From positions 1-64,000 of the forward strand of contig JBQTIT010000003.1 of the NCBI GenBank assembly GCA_052387855.1: 64,000 nucleotides of DNA, read 5' to 3'. The translations under genes and the position numbers were made by a program. This document shows positions 42,356 through 50,918 of the stretch, one piece after another. The DNA is from CAIYZT01 sp052387855. GTDB lineage: Bacteria > Pseudomonadota > Alphaproteobacteria > Rhodobacterales > Rhodobacteraceae. The notes beneath the pieces are model-generated. The model did no database searches. It was not told where the DNA came from and worked only from the letters and a program-made list of their open reading frames with translations. Positions within the stretch are counted from its first letter, which is position 1. Each line of letters opens with the position of its first letter.

Positions 42356-43645
42356 GTGGACACGATCTTTGCCTTGGCAAGCGCGAGGGGCAAGGCGGGC
42401 GTTGCCGTGGTGCGGGTGTCCGGGCCGGGGGCAACGGCGGCCGGGACGGCATTGTGCGGCAGGTTGCCACCGCCGCGGCGGGCGGGGCTGCGCGCAATCA
42501 GCGTGGCAGGCGAGGTGGTTGATCAGGCGCTGGTGCTGCGCTTTGAGGCCGGGAGATCCTTCACCGGCGAGGAGACGGTGGAGTTTCAGCTCCACGGGTC
42601 TCTGGCGGTCGTGCGCAGGGTGCTGGAGGCGCTGGGCGCGATGCCCGGGCTGCGGCTGGCGGAGCCCGGAGAGTTCACCCGGCGGGCGATGGAGGCGGGA
42701 AGGCTGGACCTGACGCAGGTTGAGGGCCTTGCGGATCTGATCGAGGCCGAGACCGAGGCGCAGCGGCGGCAGGCGCAGCGGGTGTTGTCGGGGGCGATGA
42801 GCGCCAGGGCGGCGGAGTGGCGCAGCGCGCTGGTGCGGGCCGCGGCGTTGATCGAGGCGACCATCGATTTCGCCGATGAGGATGTGCCGGTGGACGTGAC
42901 GCCTGAGGTGATGGCGTTGATCGAGGGCCTGCTGGCAAGCCTGCGCCGCGAGGAGCGGGGCGGTCAGGTGGCGGAGCGGCTGAGGGCGGGTTTCGAGGTG
43001 GCGATCCTTGGGCAGCCGAATGTCGGAAAGTCTACTCTTCTCAATGCTTTGGCGGGAAGGGAGGCGGCGATCACCTCGGATGTGGCGGGGACGACGCGGG
43101 ATGTGATCGAGGTTCGCATGGATCTTGGCGGCTTGCCGGTCACCTTGCTGGATACGGCCGGGATCCGGGATACCGAAGACCCTTTGGAGCGGATGGGAAT
43201 AGACCGGGCGCTGCGCCGTGCCGAAGCGGCCGATCTGCGGCTGTTTCTGGTGCAGGCGCCGGGGGAGGCCCTGGTGATGGCGACGAGTCCGGGCGATCTG
43301 GTTGTGCTGGCGAAGGCGGATCTTGCGGCGGCTGCCGGCGGGCTTTCGGTTTCGGGGCGGACGGGGCAAGGGATTGACGCGCTTCTGGCGGCGCTGGCGG
43401 GTGAGTTGGGTGCGAGGTTGGCGGGGGACTCCGTGGCGATGCGGCACCGCCATCTTGTGGCGATCAGGAGTGCGATTGAGGCTTTGGAACGGGCGCGCGC
43501 CGAGGTAGAAGGCGGCATGGGCCTGGCTGAGGTGGCGGCAGCGGACGTTCGGCAAGCGGTGCGGGCGATGGATGTTCTGGTGGGAAAGCTGGGGGTCGAG
43601 GATTTTCTGGGCGAGATCTTTGCCAGTTTCTGTATCGGAAAGTGA
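42356..43645 (+). CDS. mnmE: tRNA-modifying GTPase MnmE
   Basis: 429 residues, working with MnmG to install cmnm5U-type modification at tRNA wobble U34. It has the N-terminal folate domain (TIFALASARGKAGVAVVRVSGP), a G domain with GQPNVGKSTLLNAL and LLDTAGIRDT, and the C-terminal FCIGK whose Cys is essential. GTG 42356 is the only reasonable start. The G4 motif is present in reduced form (VLAKADL in place of NKxD), as seen in this lineage. Overlaps mnmG (GTGA). Confidence 0.94.
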   Translation: MDTIFALASARGKAGVAVVRVSGPGATAAGTALCGRLPPPRRAGLRAISVAGEVVDQALVLRFEAGRSFTGEETVEFQLHGSLAVVRRVLEALGAMPGLRLAEPGEFTRRAMEAGRLDLTQVEGLADLIEAETEAQRRQAQRVLSGAMSARAAEWRSALVRAAALIEATIDFADEDVPVDVTPEVMALIEGLLASLRREERGGQVAERLRAGFEVAILGQPNVGKSTLLNALAGREAAITSDVAGTTRDVIEVRMDLGGLPVTLLDTAGIRDTEDPLERMGIDRALRRAEAADLRLFLVQAPGEALVMATSPGDLVVLAKADLAAAAGGLSVSGRTGQGIDALLAALAGELGARLAGDSVAMRHRHLVAIRSAIEALERARAEVEGGMGLAEVAAADVRQAVRAMDVLVGKLGVEDFLGEIFASFCIGK

Positions 43646-45528
43646 GGGCGTTTCACGTGAAACATTTCGACGTCATTGTGATCGGCGGCGGGCATGCCGG
43701 GGCAGAAGCGGCGGCGGCGGCGGCGCGGATGGGCGCACGGACGGCGCTGGTGACGATGTCCGTGGCCAAGATCGGCGTCATGTCGTGCAATCCGGCGATT
43801 GGCGGCCTTGGCAAGGGGCATCTGGTGCGCGAGATCGATGCGCTGGACGGGATCATGGGGCGGGCGGCCGATGAGGCCGGCATCCAGTTTCGGCTGCTCA
43901 ACCGCCGAAAGGGGCCGGCGGTGCAGGGGCCACGGGTCCAGGCCGACCGGAGCCTTTATCGCGCCAGCATCCAGAGGCAGCTCAGAGAGCAGACCGGGCT
44001 GGAGTTGATCGAAGGCGAAGTGGTGGACCTAATCGGCAAGGCGGGCGGGGGTGTGGCCGGCTGCGTGCTGGCGGATGGCGGGCAGCTCGCTGCGGCCAGC
44101 GTCGTGTTGACCGCCGGAACCTTTCTGAATGGGGTCATGCACATAGGAGAGGCGCGTCAGGCCGGAGGCCGGGCAGGAGACAGCGCATCCACCAGGCTGG
44201 CCGATCGCCTGGGCGCATTGAACTTGCGTCGCGGAAGACTGAAGACCGGCACGCCGCCACGACTTGACGGCAGGACCATTGATTGGTCGAGGCTGGAGTT
44301 TCAGCCCGGGGACGATCAGCCGGTGATGCTGTCCTTTGCGAATACCAGACCCTTTGTGCGACAGGTCTCGTGCGGAATTACGCATACCAACGCGCGGACG
44401 CATGAAATTGTTCGACAGAACATTGGCCGGTCGGCGATGTATGGAGGCCACATCGAGGGCGTGGGCCCGCGATACTGTCCGTCGATCGAGGACAAGGTCG
44501 TGCGGTTCGCTGACAAGGATTCACACCAGATTTATCTTGAGCCAGAGGGGCTTGACGACCACACGGTGTATCCGAACGGCATTTCGTCGTCGTTGCCGCT
44601 GGAGGTGCAACAGGCCTATGTCGCCTCGATTTCAGGGCTGGAGTCGGCCGTGATTCTGCAACCGGCCTACGCGATCGAATACGATTACTTAGACCCGAGG
44701 GGGCTGCGCCCATCGTTGGAGGTCGAGACGTGCAGCGGTCTTTACTTTGCCGGCCAGATCAACGGCACGACCGGTTACGAAGAGGCTGCGGCGCAGGGGC
44801 TGGTGGCGGGGGCGAACGCAGCGGCCGCCGCACTTGGGCTGGAGGCGGTGCGGTTTGGGCGCGCGGACAGCTACATCGGGGTGCTCTTGGACGATCTGAT
44901 CACGCGCGGAGTGACCGAGCCCTACCGGATGTTTACGTCGCGCGCGGAATATCGCCTGTCGCTGCGGGCGGACAACGCGGATCAGAGACTGACGCCAGCA
45001 GGTATAGCCGGGGGTCTTGTGGGGCCGGATCGGCGTGCGGCGTTTGAAGCAAAGATGGAGGCCTTGGCTGACGGCCGGCGCCTTCTACAGGGAAAAACGT
45101 TTACAAACAAAGACCTAGAAATCACTGGCGCGAACCTTTCCAGGGACGGAGTAAAGCGCAGCGCGCTTGAGCTTCTCGCGATCGCTGGCGTGGGCGAGGC
45201 GGCAGTGGCAAGTCTGGTGCCAGAGTGGGCCGCCATCCCCGAGAGCATCCGGAAACAATTGGCCATCGACTCGCTTTATGCGCAGTACCTTGGTCGGCAG
45301 GAAAGCGCCGCCCGCGGCCTTTCGGTGGCGATGGATCGGCAGATCCCGACCGATATCGCATACGACAGCCTTCCAGGGTTGTCGGCAGAGCTGGCGCAGA
45401 AACTGGGACGGCTGCGGCCGGCCTCGCTGGATGAGGCGGCGCGTATAGAAGGGATGACGCCGGCGGCGCTGACCCTGATTCTCGCCCGATTGAAAAGGCT
45501 GGAAAGAAGCGGAAACAGCGCGGCATGA
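43642..45528 (+). CDS. mnmG: tRNA U34 carboxymethylaminomethyl-modifying enzyme MnmG
   Basis: A 628-residue FAD protein, partner of MnmE. The FAD loop is VIVIGGGHAGAEAA, followed by MSCNPAIGGLGKGHLVREIDALDG with the family Cys. GTPPRLDGRTIDW, YCPSIEDKVVRF and FAGQINGTTGYEEAAAQG lie further on. The first codons (RAFHVKHFD) encode a parS palindrome, as is common in alphaproteobacterial mnmG. GTG 43642 overlaps the mnmE stop; GTG 43657 is an alternative. Confidence 0.95.
   Translation: MRAFHVKHFDVIVIGGGHAGAEAAAAAARMGARTALVTMSVAKIGVMSCNPAIGGLGKGHLVREIDALDGIMGRAADEAGIQFRLLNRRKGPAVQGPRVQADRSLYRASIQRQLREQTGLELIEGEVVDLIGKAGGGVAGCVLADGGQLAAASVVLTAGTFLNGVMHIGEARQAGGRAGDSASTRLADRLGALNLRRGRLKTGTPPRLDGRTIDWSRLEFQPGDDQPVMLSFANTRPFVRQVSCGITHTNARTHEIVRQNIGRSAMYGGHIEGVGPRYCPSIEDKVVRFADKDSHQIYLEPEGLDDHTVYPNGISSSLPLEVQQAYVASISGLESAVILQPAYAIEYDYLDPRGLRPSLEVETCSGLYFAGQINGTTGYEEAAAQGLVAGANAAAAALGLEAVRFGRADSYIGVLLDDLITRGVTEPYRMFTSRAEYRLSLRADNADQRLTPAGIAGGLVGPDRRAAFEAKMEALADGRRLLQGKTFTNKDLEITGANLSRDGVKRSALELLAIAGVGEAAVASLVPEWAAIPESIRKQLAIDSLYAQYLGRQESAARGLSVAMDRQIPTDIAYDSLPGLSAELAQKLGRLRPASLDEAARIEGMTPAALTLILARLKRLERSGNSAA
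43649..43664. promoter_or_regulatory. parS site 1 (ParB-binding) at the mnmG start
   Basis: CGTTTCACGTGAAACA contains the perfect 14-bp palindrome GTTTCACGTGAAAC, the bacterial parS core. It overlaps the second to eighth codons of mnmG. Confidence 0.92.
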
Positions 45529-46151
45529 ATGTCTTTGAGCGCGAGATCCCGGCCTGGCTGGATGTTTCACGTGAAACAGTCGAGAGGCTGGTGAACCTTG
45601 AGGCGCTGGTGCTGAAGTGGACGCCGACGGTCAACCTGGTCTCGCGCGCGTCAATGGCCGAGATTTGGACCCGGCATATCCTGGATTCCGCGCAGATCGG
45701 GCGGCTTGCCGGTGCTGAGGGCAACGACTGGGTCGATCTTGGCTCAGGCGGCGGGTTCCCGGCGCTGGTTGTCGCGGCGATGGCCAAGGAGCAGTGGCCG
45801 AACCGGCGGTTCACGCTCGTCGAATCAGATGCGCGGAAAGCGGCCTTTCTGATGCAGGCCATCCGATCGCTCGACCTGCCGGCGACGGTCAGGGTTGCCC
45901 GGATTGAAGGCCTGGCGCCGCTGGGTGCCGACATTTTGACCGCGCGGGCCCTGGCGCCGCTCCCTGACCTGCTGGCCCATGCGAATCGCCACCTGGCCCG
46001 GCCCGGGCGCGCCTTCTTCCCCAAGGGCACGGCACATCAGGAAGAGATCGTATCGGCGCGAGCGCGCTGGCAATTTGACCTCACGTTACATAAAAGCTTG
46101 ACCGACGACGGAGCGGCCATTTTGGAGGTCAAGAACATTGGACCCATCTGA
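45525..46151 (+). CDS. rsmG: 16S rRNA (guanine-527-N7) methyltransferase
   Basis: 208 residues; methylates G527 of 16S rRNA. The SAM site is WVDLGSGGGFPALVVAA; NLVSRASMAEIWTRHILDSAQI and FTLVESDARKAAFLMQAIR are family signatures. Near the N-terminus DVSRETVERL encodes a perfect parS. ATG 45525 overlaps the mnmG stop (ATGA). It overlaps the parA start by 14 bp. Confidence 0.95.
   Translation: MNVFEREIPAWLDVSRETVERLVNLEALVLKWTPTVNLVSRASMAEIWTRHILDSAQIGRLAGAEGNDWVDLGSGGGFPALVVAAMAKEQWPNRRFTLVESDARKAAFLMQAIRSLDLPATVRVARIEGLAPLGADILTARALAPLPDLLAHANRHLARPGRAFFPKGTAHQEEIVSARARWQFDLTLHKSLTDDGAAILEVKNIGPI
45563..45578. promoter_or_regulatory. parS site 2 inside rsmG
   Basis: TGTTTCACGTGAAACA, the full 16-bp consensus palindrome, lies in codons 13-18 of rsmG. 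Confidence 0.95.
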
Positions 46152-46959
46152 CCCGAGCAGACCCCGCCCGGCCCGCGTCTTTGCCGTCTCGAACCAGAAG
46201 GGCGGCGTCGGAAAGACCACGACGGCAATCAACCTGGCCCACGGGCTGGTCGAGGCAGGCGCAAGGGTTCTGCTGATCGATCTGGACCCGCAGGGCAACG
46301 CCTCCACCGGGCTTGGCCTGGCCGCCACGCAGCGCAAGATCACGTCCTACGACGTGCTGCTGGACGAGGCGCCGATTTCCGAGGCCATCCAGGAAACCGC
46401 CATCGCGGGGCTTTACCTTTGCCCGGCCAATTCTGACCTCTCCTCGGCCGACGTCCAACTGGTTGCGAATGAGAAAAGAAGCTTTCTGCTTCAGGACGCG
46501 CTCAGGCAGCGCGACATCGATCGATTCGCCTTCGACATGGTGCTGATCGATTGTCCGCCGTCTCTCAATCTGCTGACGGTCAACGCAATGATCGCCGCCG
46601 ACGCGGTGATCGTCCCCTTGCAGGCCGAATTTTTCGCGTTGGAGGGCCTGTCACAGCTCCTGCTGACGATTCGCGAGATCCGACGGACAGGCAACCCCGG
46701 GCTGCGACTCGAGGGCGTGCTTTTGACCATGTTCGACCGCCGAAATCTCCTTTGCCAGCAGGTTGAGGCAGATGCGCGTGGCGCCCTTGGCGAGGTGGTG
46801 TTCAAGACTGTCATACCGCGAAACGTCCGGGTCAGCGAATCGCCATCCTTCGCAAAGACCGTCCTGCAATACGATCCCACCTCAAAGGGCGCTCTGGCCT
46901 ACAGGGATCTGGCCCGCGAAATCCTGCAACGAAATCAGCTTATTGGAAAGGACACCTAG
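46138..46959 (+). CDS. parA: Chromosome partitioning ATPase ParA
   Basis: A 273-residue deviant-Walker ATPase that moves ParB-parS complexes. Walker A' is SNQKGGVGKTTTAINLA with the signature Lys, VLLIDLDPQGNASTGLG follows, and DMVLIDCPPSL is Walker B. The start is TTG 46138 (14 bp inside rsmG); no better codon is nearby. It is followed by parB after 3 bp. Confidence 0.95.
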   Translation: MDPSDPSRPRPARVFAVSNQKGGVGKTTTAINLAHGLVEAGARVLLIDLDPQGNASTGLGLAATQRKITSYDVLLDEAPISEAIQETAIAGLYLCPANSDLSSADVQLVANEKRSFLLQDALRQRDIDRFAFDMVLIDCPPSLNLLTVNAMIAADAVIVPLQAEFFALEGLSQLLLTIREIRRTGNPGLRLEGVLLTMFDRRNLLCQQVEADARGALGEVVFKTVIPRNVRVSESPSFAKTVLQYDPTSKGALAYRDLAREILQRNQLIGKDT

Positions 46960-46962
46960 GCC

Positions 46963-47859
46963 ATGGAAAAGAGACCCGAGCGTCGGGGCCTTGGGCGCGG
47001 CCTTTCTGCGCTGATGTCGGACATCGATGCGAGCCATGGCAACGATGCGCCGCGGTCCGCGGAAATGGCGGTTCCGATCGAGAAAATCGCGCCGAACCCC
47101 AACCAGCCAAGGCGCGACTTTGACCGCGCCGCGCTTGACGATCTGGCCGCTTCGATCCTTCGCAAGGGTGTTCTGCAGCCCCTGATCGTCCGTCCGCGTC
47201 CGGGTATCCAGGGCGAATACGAGATTATTGCCGGAGAGCGCCGTTGGCGCGCGTCGCAGCAGGCCGGCATCCACGCGGTGCCGGTGATCGTTCGGGACAT
47301 GGACGACGCCGAGGTGATCGAAGTGGCCATCATCGAAAACATCCAGCGGGCTGATCTCAACGCCATCGAGGAAGCGCAGGGTTATCGGCAGTTGATGGAT
47401 CGCTTCGGCCATACCCAGGAGATGATCGCCGAAGCGCTTTCGCGCAGTCGCAGCCACATCGCCAACCTCTTGCGCCTCCTGTCTCTCCCTTCGGACGTTC
47501 AAAACATGGTCCGCTCGGGCAAGCTTACGGCGGGGCACGCCCGTGCGCTGGTCTCGTGCGATGACCCGCTTCGGATTGCGATGCTGGCTGTCGGGCGCGG
47601 GCTTTCCGTGCGCGAGGTTGAACGTCTTGTGGCCGCCGAAAAGAAGCCGAAGACGGCGCGAAGGGCGCTACGCGAACCCAAGGATGCCGACACCCGGGCG
47701 ATCGAGCTTGATCTCAGCGCTGGCTTGCAACTGCCGGTGTCGATCAACCACACAATGGACGGAAACGGCACCCTGTCGATCACCTATTACAGCCTTGAGG
47801 ACCTCGACATGCTCTGCCGCGCTCTTTCGATCGCGCGCCGAGACGACATTCGCGAGTAA
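46963..47859 (+). CDS. parB: Chromosome partitioning protein ParB
   Basis: 298 residues. N-terminal GLGRGLSALM (ParA-interacting), the CTPase fold with KIAPNPNQPRRDF, GEYEIIAGERRWRAS (GERRxRA box) and IENIQRADLNAIEEAQGY, then a helix-turn-helix (HTQEMIAEALSRSRSHIANLLRLL) that reads parS, and a dimerisation tail. Three parS sites lie within 3 kb. The 105-bp gap after it holds no recognisable element. Confidence 0.95.
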   Translation: MEKRPERRGLGRGLSALMSDIDASHGNDAPRSAEMAVPIEKIAPNPNQPRRDFDRAALDDLAASILRKGVLQPLIVRPRPGIQGEYEIIAGERRWRASQQAGIHAVPVIVRDMDDAEVIEVAIIENIQRADLNAIEEAQGYRQLMDRFGHTQEMIAEALSRSRSHIANLLRLLSLPSDVQNMVRSGKLTAGHARALVSCDDPLRIAMLAVGRGLSVREVERLVAAEKKPKTARRALREPKDADTRAIELDLSAGLQLPVSINHTMDGNGTLSITYYSLEDLDMLCRALSIARRDDIRE

Positions 47860-47964
47860 GATGGACAAGCTTATGGTGAAATCGGAGCCTGCGGCCTCTC
47901 GCTGCGCTTGAGCGCGATGAACGACCCGCGGGTTTCCGTGAAATTCTGAGCGGCCCATAGCGGG

Positions 47965-49131
47965 CTATTCCAAAGCGTCGACCAGCTTGCGGATAACGGC
48001 GTTCAGGACAAGCCGCCCTGCCGGTGTGGTCCAAACCCGCGCATCGTCCCTTTCGACAAGGCCCAGGCCCACGAGCTTGGCAAGTCCCGACGCGGAAACC
48101 CCGCGCCCCGTTCGTGAGGCAAGGCCCACAAGATCAAGCCCCTCGTTGGTGCGCATGCCCATCAGAACGCTTTCCTCGGCCCACTCCGCAAAAGACAGCT
48201 CTTCGCGCGGCTCCTCGCCAACCCCGCCGCCGGACACGCGCCGCAGCCAGTCCTGCGGCTGACGGGGGCACAAGGTGGCATAGCGGCGCCCGCCCAAGGT
48301 CAACCGCCCATGGGCGCCGGGGCCAATGCCCAGGTAATCGCCGCCGCGCCAGTAGGTCAGATTGTGCTGCGATTCCTCTCCCGGCGCCGCGTGATTCGAC
48401 ACCTCATAGGCCGGCAGTCCGGCTTCCAGACACATCTGCTGTGTCATCTCGAACAGATCGACCGCAAGATCCTCGTCCGGCAAGCCGCGCAGGCCGCCCG
48501 CCGCCAGGCGCTGGGCAAAAACCGTGCCCTCCTCGACCGTCAACTGGTACAGCGAAAGGTGGCGCGGCCCCAGATCCAGCGCGCGGCGCAACTCGCGCTC
48601 CCATCCGGCCAGGGTCTGATCTTGACGGGCGTAGATCAGATCAAAGCTGACGCGATCAAAGACCGCCCGGGCAGTCTCCAGCGCGGCCAAAGCGGTGCCG
48701 ACATCGTGCAGCCGGCCGAGCGCCCGAAGGGACTGATCGTCAAGCGCCTGAAAACCCATGGAAATCCGGTTCACGCCCGCGGCGCGGTATCCGGCGAAAC
48801 GGGCCGCTTCGACCGAGCTGGGATTTGCCTCCAGCGTGATCTCGATGTCATTGCGAAAGGGCCAGGCGGAGCGCAAGGCGGAAAGGATGCGGTCAACGGT
48901 CTCTGCGGCCATCAACGATGGCGTGCCGCCGCCAAAATAGACGCTCGACACCAGACGCCCCGGCGTCTCCGCCGCCAGGCGCGCAATCTCGGACTCAAAG
49001 GCGGCCGCCCAGGCGCCTTGGTCAATCCGCTCGGCGACGTGACTGTTGAAATCGCAGTAGGGGCATTTCGACTGGCAAAACGGCCAGTGCAGGTAGAGTC
49101 CAAACGCGCCCTGCCCCTCCACCGATCTCAC
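47965..49131 (-). CDS. hemW: Radical SAM haem chaperone HemW
   Basis: 388 residues, related to oxygen-independent coproporphyrinogen oxidase. The 4Fe-4S site CQSKCPYC (CxxxCxYC variant plus YC.F) is near residue 19, followed by VYFGGGTPSLM and EITLEANPSS. The HemN_C region includes QHNLTYWRGGDYLGIGPGAHG. The N-terminal extension of HemN is absent, fitting HemW, which inserts haem into proteins. GTG 49131 overlaps the RidA-like stop by 4 bp. Confidence 0.9.
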   Translation of the reverse strand: MRSVEGQGAFGLYLHWPFCQSKCPYCDFNSHVAERIDQGAWAAAFESEIARLAAETPGRLVSSVYFGGGTPSLMAAETVDRILSALRSAWPFRNDIEITLEANPSSVEAARFAGYRAAGVNRISMGFQALDDQSLRALGRLHDVGTALAALETARAVFDRVSFDLIYARQDQTLAGWERELRRALDLGPRHLSLYQLTVEEGTVFAQRLAAGGLRGLPDEDLAVDLFEMTQQMCLEAGLPAYEVSNHAAPGEESQHNLTYWRGGDYLGIGPGAHGRLTLGGRRYATLCPRQPQDWLRRVSGGGVGEEPREELSFAEWAEESVLMGMRTNEGLDLVGLASRTGRGVSASGLAKLVGLGLVERDDARVWTTPAGRLVLNAVIRKLVDALE

Positions 49132-49511
49132 CCCTTGAAGGCCGTGGCCTCGATCTCGATCTTCATCTCCGGTCGGATCAGCCCGGCGATCACCATTGTG
49201 GCCGCCGGCCGGATTTCCGCCAATGCGGCCCCCAGTTCCGGCACGATCTCTTGCACCAGCGCAACATCCGTGACCGTGTACTGCACGCGCACGATGTCCG
49301 CCATCTCAAAGCCGGCTTCGGCAAGCACGCGCGCTATGGTGCCAAAACAGTTTCGCGCCTGCTCCGCCGCGCTCTGGGGAATCTGCATCGTGGCATAGTC
49401 ATAGCCGGTGACGCCGGAGACAAAACACCAGCCCGATTTCACCACCGCGCGGCTGTATCCCATGGAGGTCTCAAACGGCGAGCCGGTGGAAATACGTTTC
49501 ACGTGAAACAC
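49128..49511 (-). CDS. RidA/YjgF-superfamily protein lacking the catalytic Arg
   Basis: 127 residues with the YjgF fold (SGWCFVSGVTGYD, QARNCFGTIARVLAEAGFEMADIVRVQYTVTD, KIEIEATAF). Where RidA has PAR(T/S)xV with the Arg that binds imine/enamine acids, this protein has RPAATMV, so it is not expected to act as a classical RidA deaminase. The first codons FHVKR come from parS 3. ATG 49511 overlaps the end of rdgB by 13 bp; a later ATG (MGYSRAVV) is possible. Confidence 0.82.
   Translation of the reverse strand: MFHVKRISTGSPFETSMGYSRAVVKSGWCFVSGVTGYDYATMQIPQSAAEQARNCFGTIARVLAEAGFEMADIVRVQYTVTDVALVQEIVPELGAALAEIRPAATMVIAGLIRPEMKIEIEATAFKG
49495..49510. promoter_or_regulatory. parS site 3 at the rdgB / RidA-like junction
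   Basis: CGTTTCACGTGAAACA with the perfect 14-bp core. It encodes the end of rdgB (CFT-stop) in one frame and the start of the RidA-like gene (FHVKR) in another. Confidence 0.92.
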
Positions 49512-50107
49512 TCCTCGATCAGGCGCGCAAAGGCGCGGCCACGGTGGCTGATGCGGTTCTTCTCAAACCGGTCCATCTCGCCAAAGGTCACGTCATGCCC
49601 GTCGGGTTGAAAGATCGGGTCATAGCCATGACCCCTTGCGCCCCGCCCCGGCCAGACGATGCGGCCCGGCATCACCCCTTCAAACACACGGTCGCTCCCG
49701 TCCGGTTCAGCCAGAACCAGCGTACAGCGAAACTGTGCCCTTCGCGGCTCGGGCGCACGCCGCGCCTCCAGCTCCGACCAGAGCCGCGCCATCGCCCGAC
49801 CAAAGTCGCGGCCCCCCGGCCCCTCGGCCCAGTCGGCGGTATAAACGCCCGGCGCCCCGTCCAACCCGTCCACCGTAATCCCGGAATCGTCGGCAAGCGC
49901 GGTCTTCCCGGTCGCCCGCGCCGCCGCATGCGCCTTGATGCGCGCATTGCCCACAAATGTCGTCTCGGTCTCTGCCGGCTCGTCAAGCCCCAGCGCCCCG
50001 GCCCCCAGCAGCGCCACCCCAAAGGGCGACAGCAGGTCCGCAAGCTCGGCCAGCTTGCCGGCATTGTGGGTGGCAAGCACCAGCGTGGCGCCGTTCAGCC
50101 GCCGCAT
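49499..50107 (-). CDS. rdgB: RdgB/HAM1-type XTP/dITP pyrophosphatase
   Basis: 202 residues that remove ITP/XTP from the nucleotide pool. The N-terminal LVLATHNAGKLAEL (T/S-x-N-x-x-K) binds substrate, TTFVGNARIKAHAAARATGKTALADDSG carries the catalytic Lys and Asp pair, and GHGYDPIFQPDG and ISHRGRAF the base pocket. It starts directly after the rph stop. The stop is part of a parS palindrome. Confidence 0.94.
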   Translation of the reverse strand: MRRLNGATLVLATHNAGKLAELADLLSPFGVALLGAGALGLDEPAETETTFVGNARIKAHAAARATGKTALADDSGITVDGLDGAPGVYTADWAEGPGGRDFGRAMARLWSELEARRAPEPRRAQFRCTLVLAEPDGSDRVFEGVMPGRIVWPGRGARGHGYDPIFQPDGHDVTFGEMDRFEKNRISHRGRAFARLIEECFT

Positions 50108-50824
50108 TCAGCCACCGATCGCCCGGCTCTGCGCCGCCACCAGGGCCCGCGCACCATCCCCCGCCAGATCCATCAACCCCAAGAGCTGCTCGCGCGAAAA
50201 GGTCGCCCCCTCTGCCGACATCTGGATCTCCACCAGCCGCCCGCGCCCCGTCATGACGAAATTGCCATCGGCGCCCGCCTCGGAATCCTCCGGATAGTCC
50301 AGATCCAGAACCTCCTGCCCGGCATAGATCCCGCACGACACCGCCACGACATGGTCGACAAGCGGGTCGCTGACGACCTGCCCGGACTTCAACAGCCGGT
50401 TCACCGCCAGCCGCAGCGCCACCCATCCCCCGGTGATCGCGGCGCAGCGCGTCCCGCCATCGGCCTGGATGACATCGCAATCGACCACGATCTGCCGCTC
50501 GCCCAGCGCCGCCCGGTCCACACCAGCCCGCAGCGACCTTCCGATAAGCCTTTGAATCTCCTGAGTTCTTCCAGACTGCTTTCCCGCCGCAGCCTCGCGC
50601 CGGGTCCGGCTGTTCGTCGCCCGCGGCAGCATCCCGTACTCCGCAGTCACCCAGCCAAGCCCCGAGCCCTTCAGAAACGGCGGCGCCTTGTCCTCGATCG
50701 TGGCCGAACACAGCACATGCGTGTTGCCCATCCGGATCAGACAGGACCCCTCGGCATGCAGCATCACACCCGTCTCGATCGAGACCGCCCGAAGCTCGTC
50801 CAGTTTCCGTCCCGATGGCCGCAT
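50108..50824 (-). CDS. rph: Ribonuclease PH
   Basis: 238 residues; phosphorolytic 3' trimming of tRNA. MRPSGRKLDELRAVSIETGV, GWVTAEYGMLPRATNSRTRRE and the RNase PH signature QEIQRLIGRSLRAGVD are present, as are the catalytic Asp residues of VDCDVIQADGGTR. ATG 50824 gives the standard length; the longer frame reaches into hrcA. Divergent from hrcA with a 94-bp gap. Confidence 0.95.
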   Translation of the reverse strand: MRPSGRKLDELRAVSIETGVMLHAEGSCLIRMGNTHVLCSATIEDKAPPFLKGSGLGWVTAEYGMLPRATNSRTRREAAAGKQSGRTQEIQRLIGRSLRAGVDRAALGERQIVVDCDVIQADGGTRCAAITGGWVALRLAVNRLLKSGQVVSDPLVDHVVAVSCGIYAGQEVLDLDYPEDSEAGADGNFVMTGRGRLVEIQMSAEGATFSREQLLGLMDLAGDGARALVAAQSRAIGG

Positions 50825-50918
50825 GTCCCGCCCCCCTGTCTTTGCGCCAGATAGTCCCGCCCCCGCCCGATATGCAACCCCGATTGACGCGGCCGCCCAC
50901 TTCTCCATAGTTCCGCCC

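Noticed and set aside
40451..43555. A 1034-residue minus-strand open frame opposite hemJ, rho and mnmE
   Set aside because: It is rich in Arg, His, Gln and Pro, has no domain and lies antisense to three certain genes: a typical high-GC shadow frame.
50825..50918. CIRCE element expected before hrcA
   Set aside because: No TTAGCACTC-N9-GAGTGCTAA-like inverted repeat is present in the gap.
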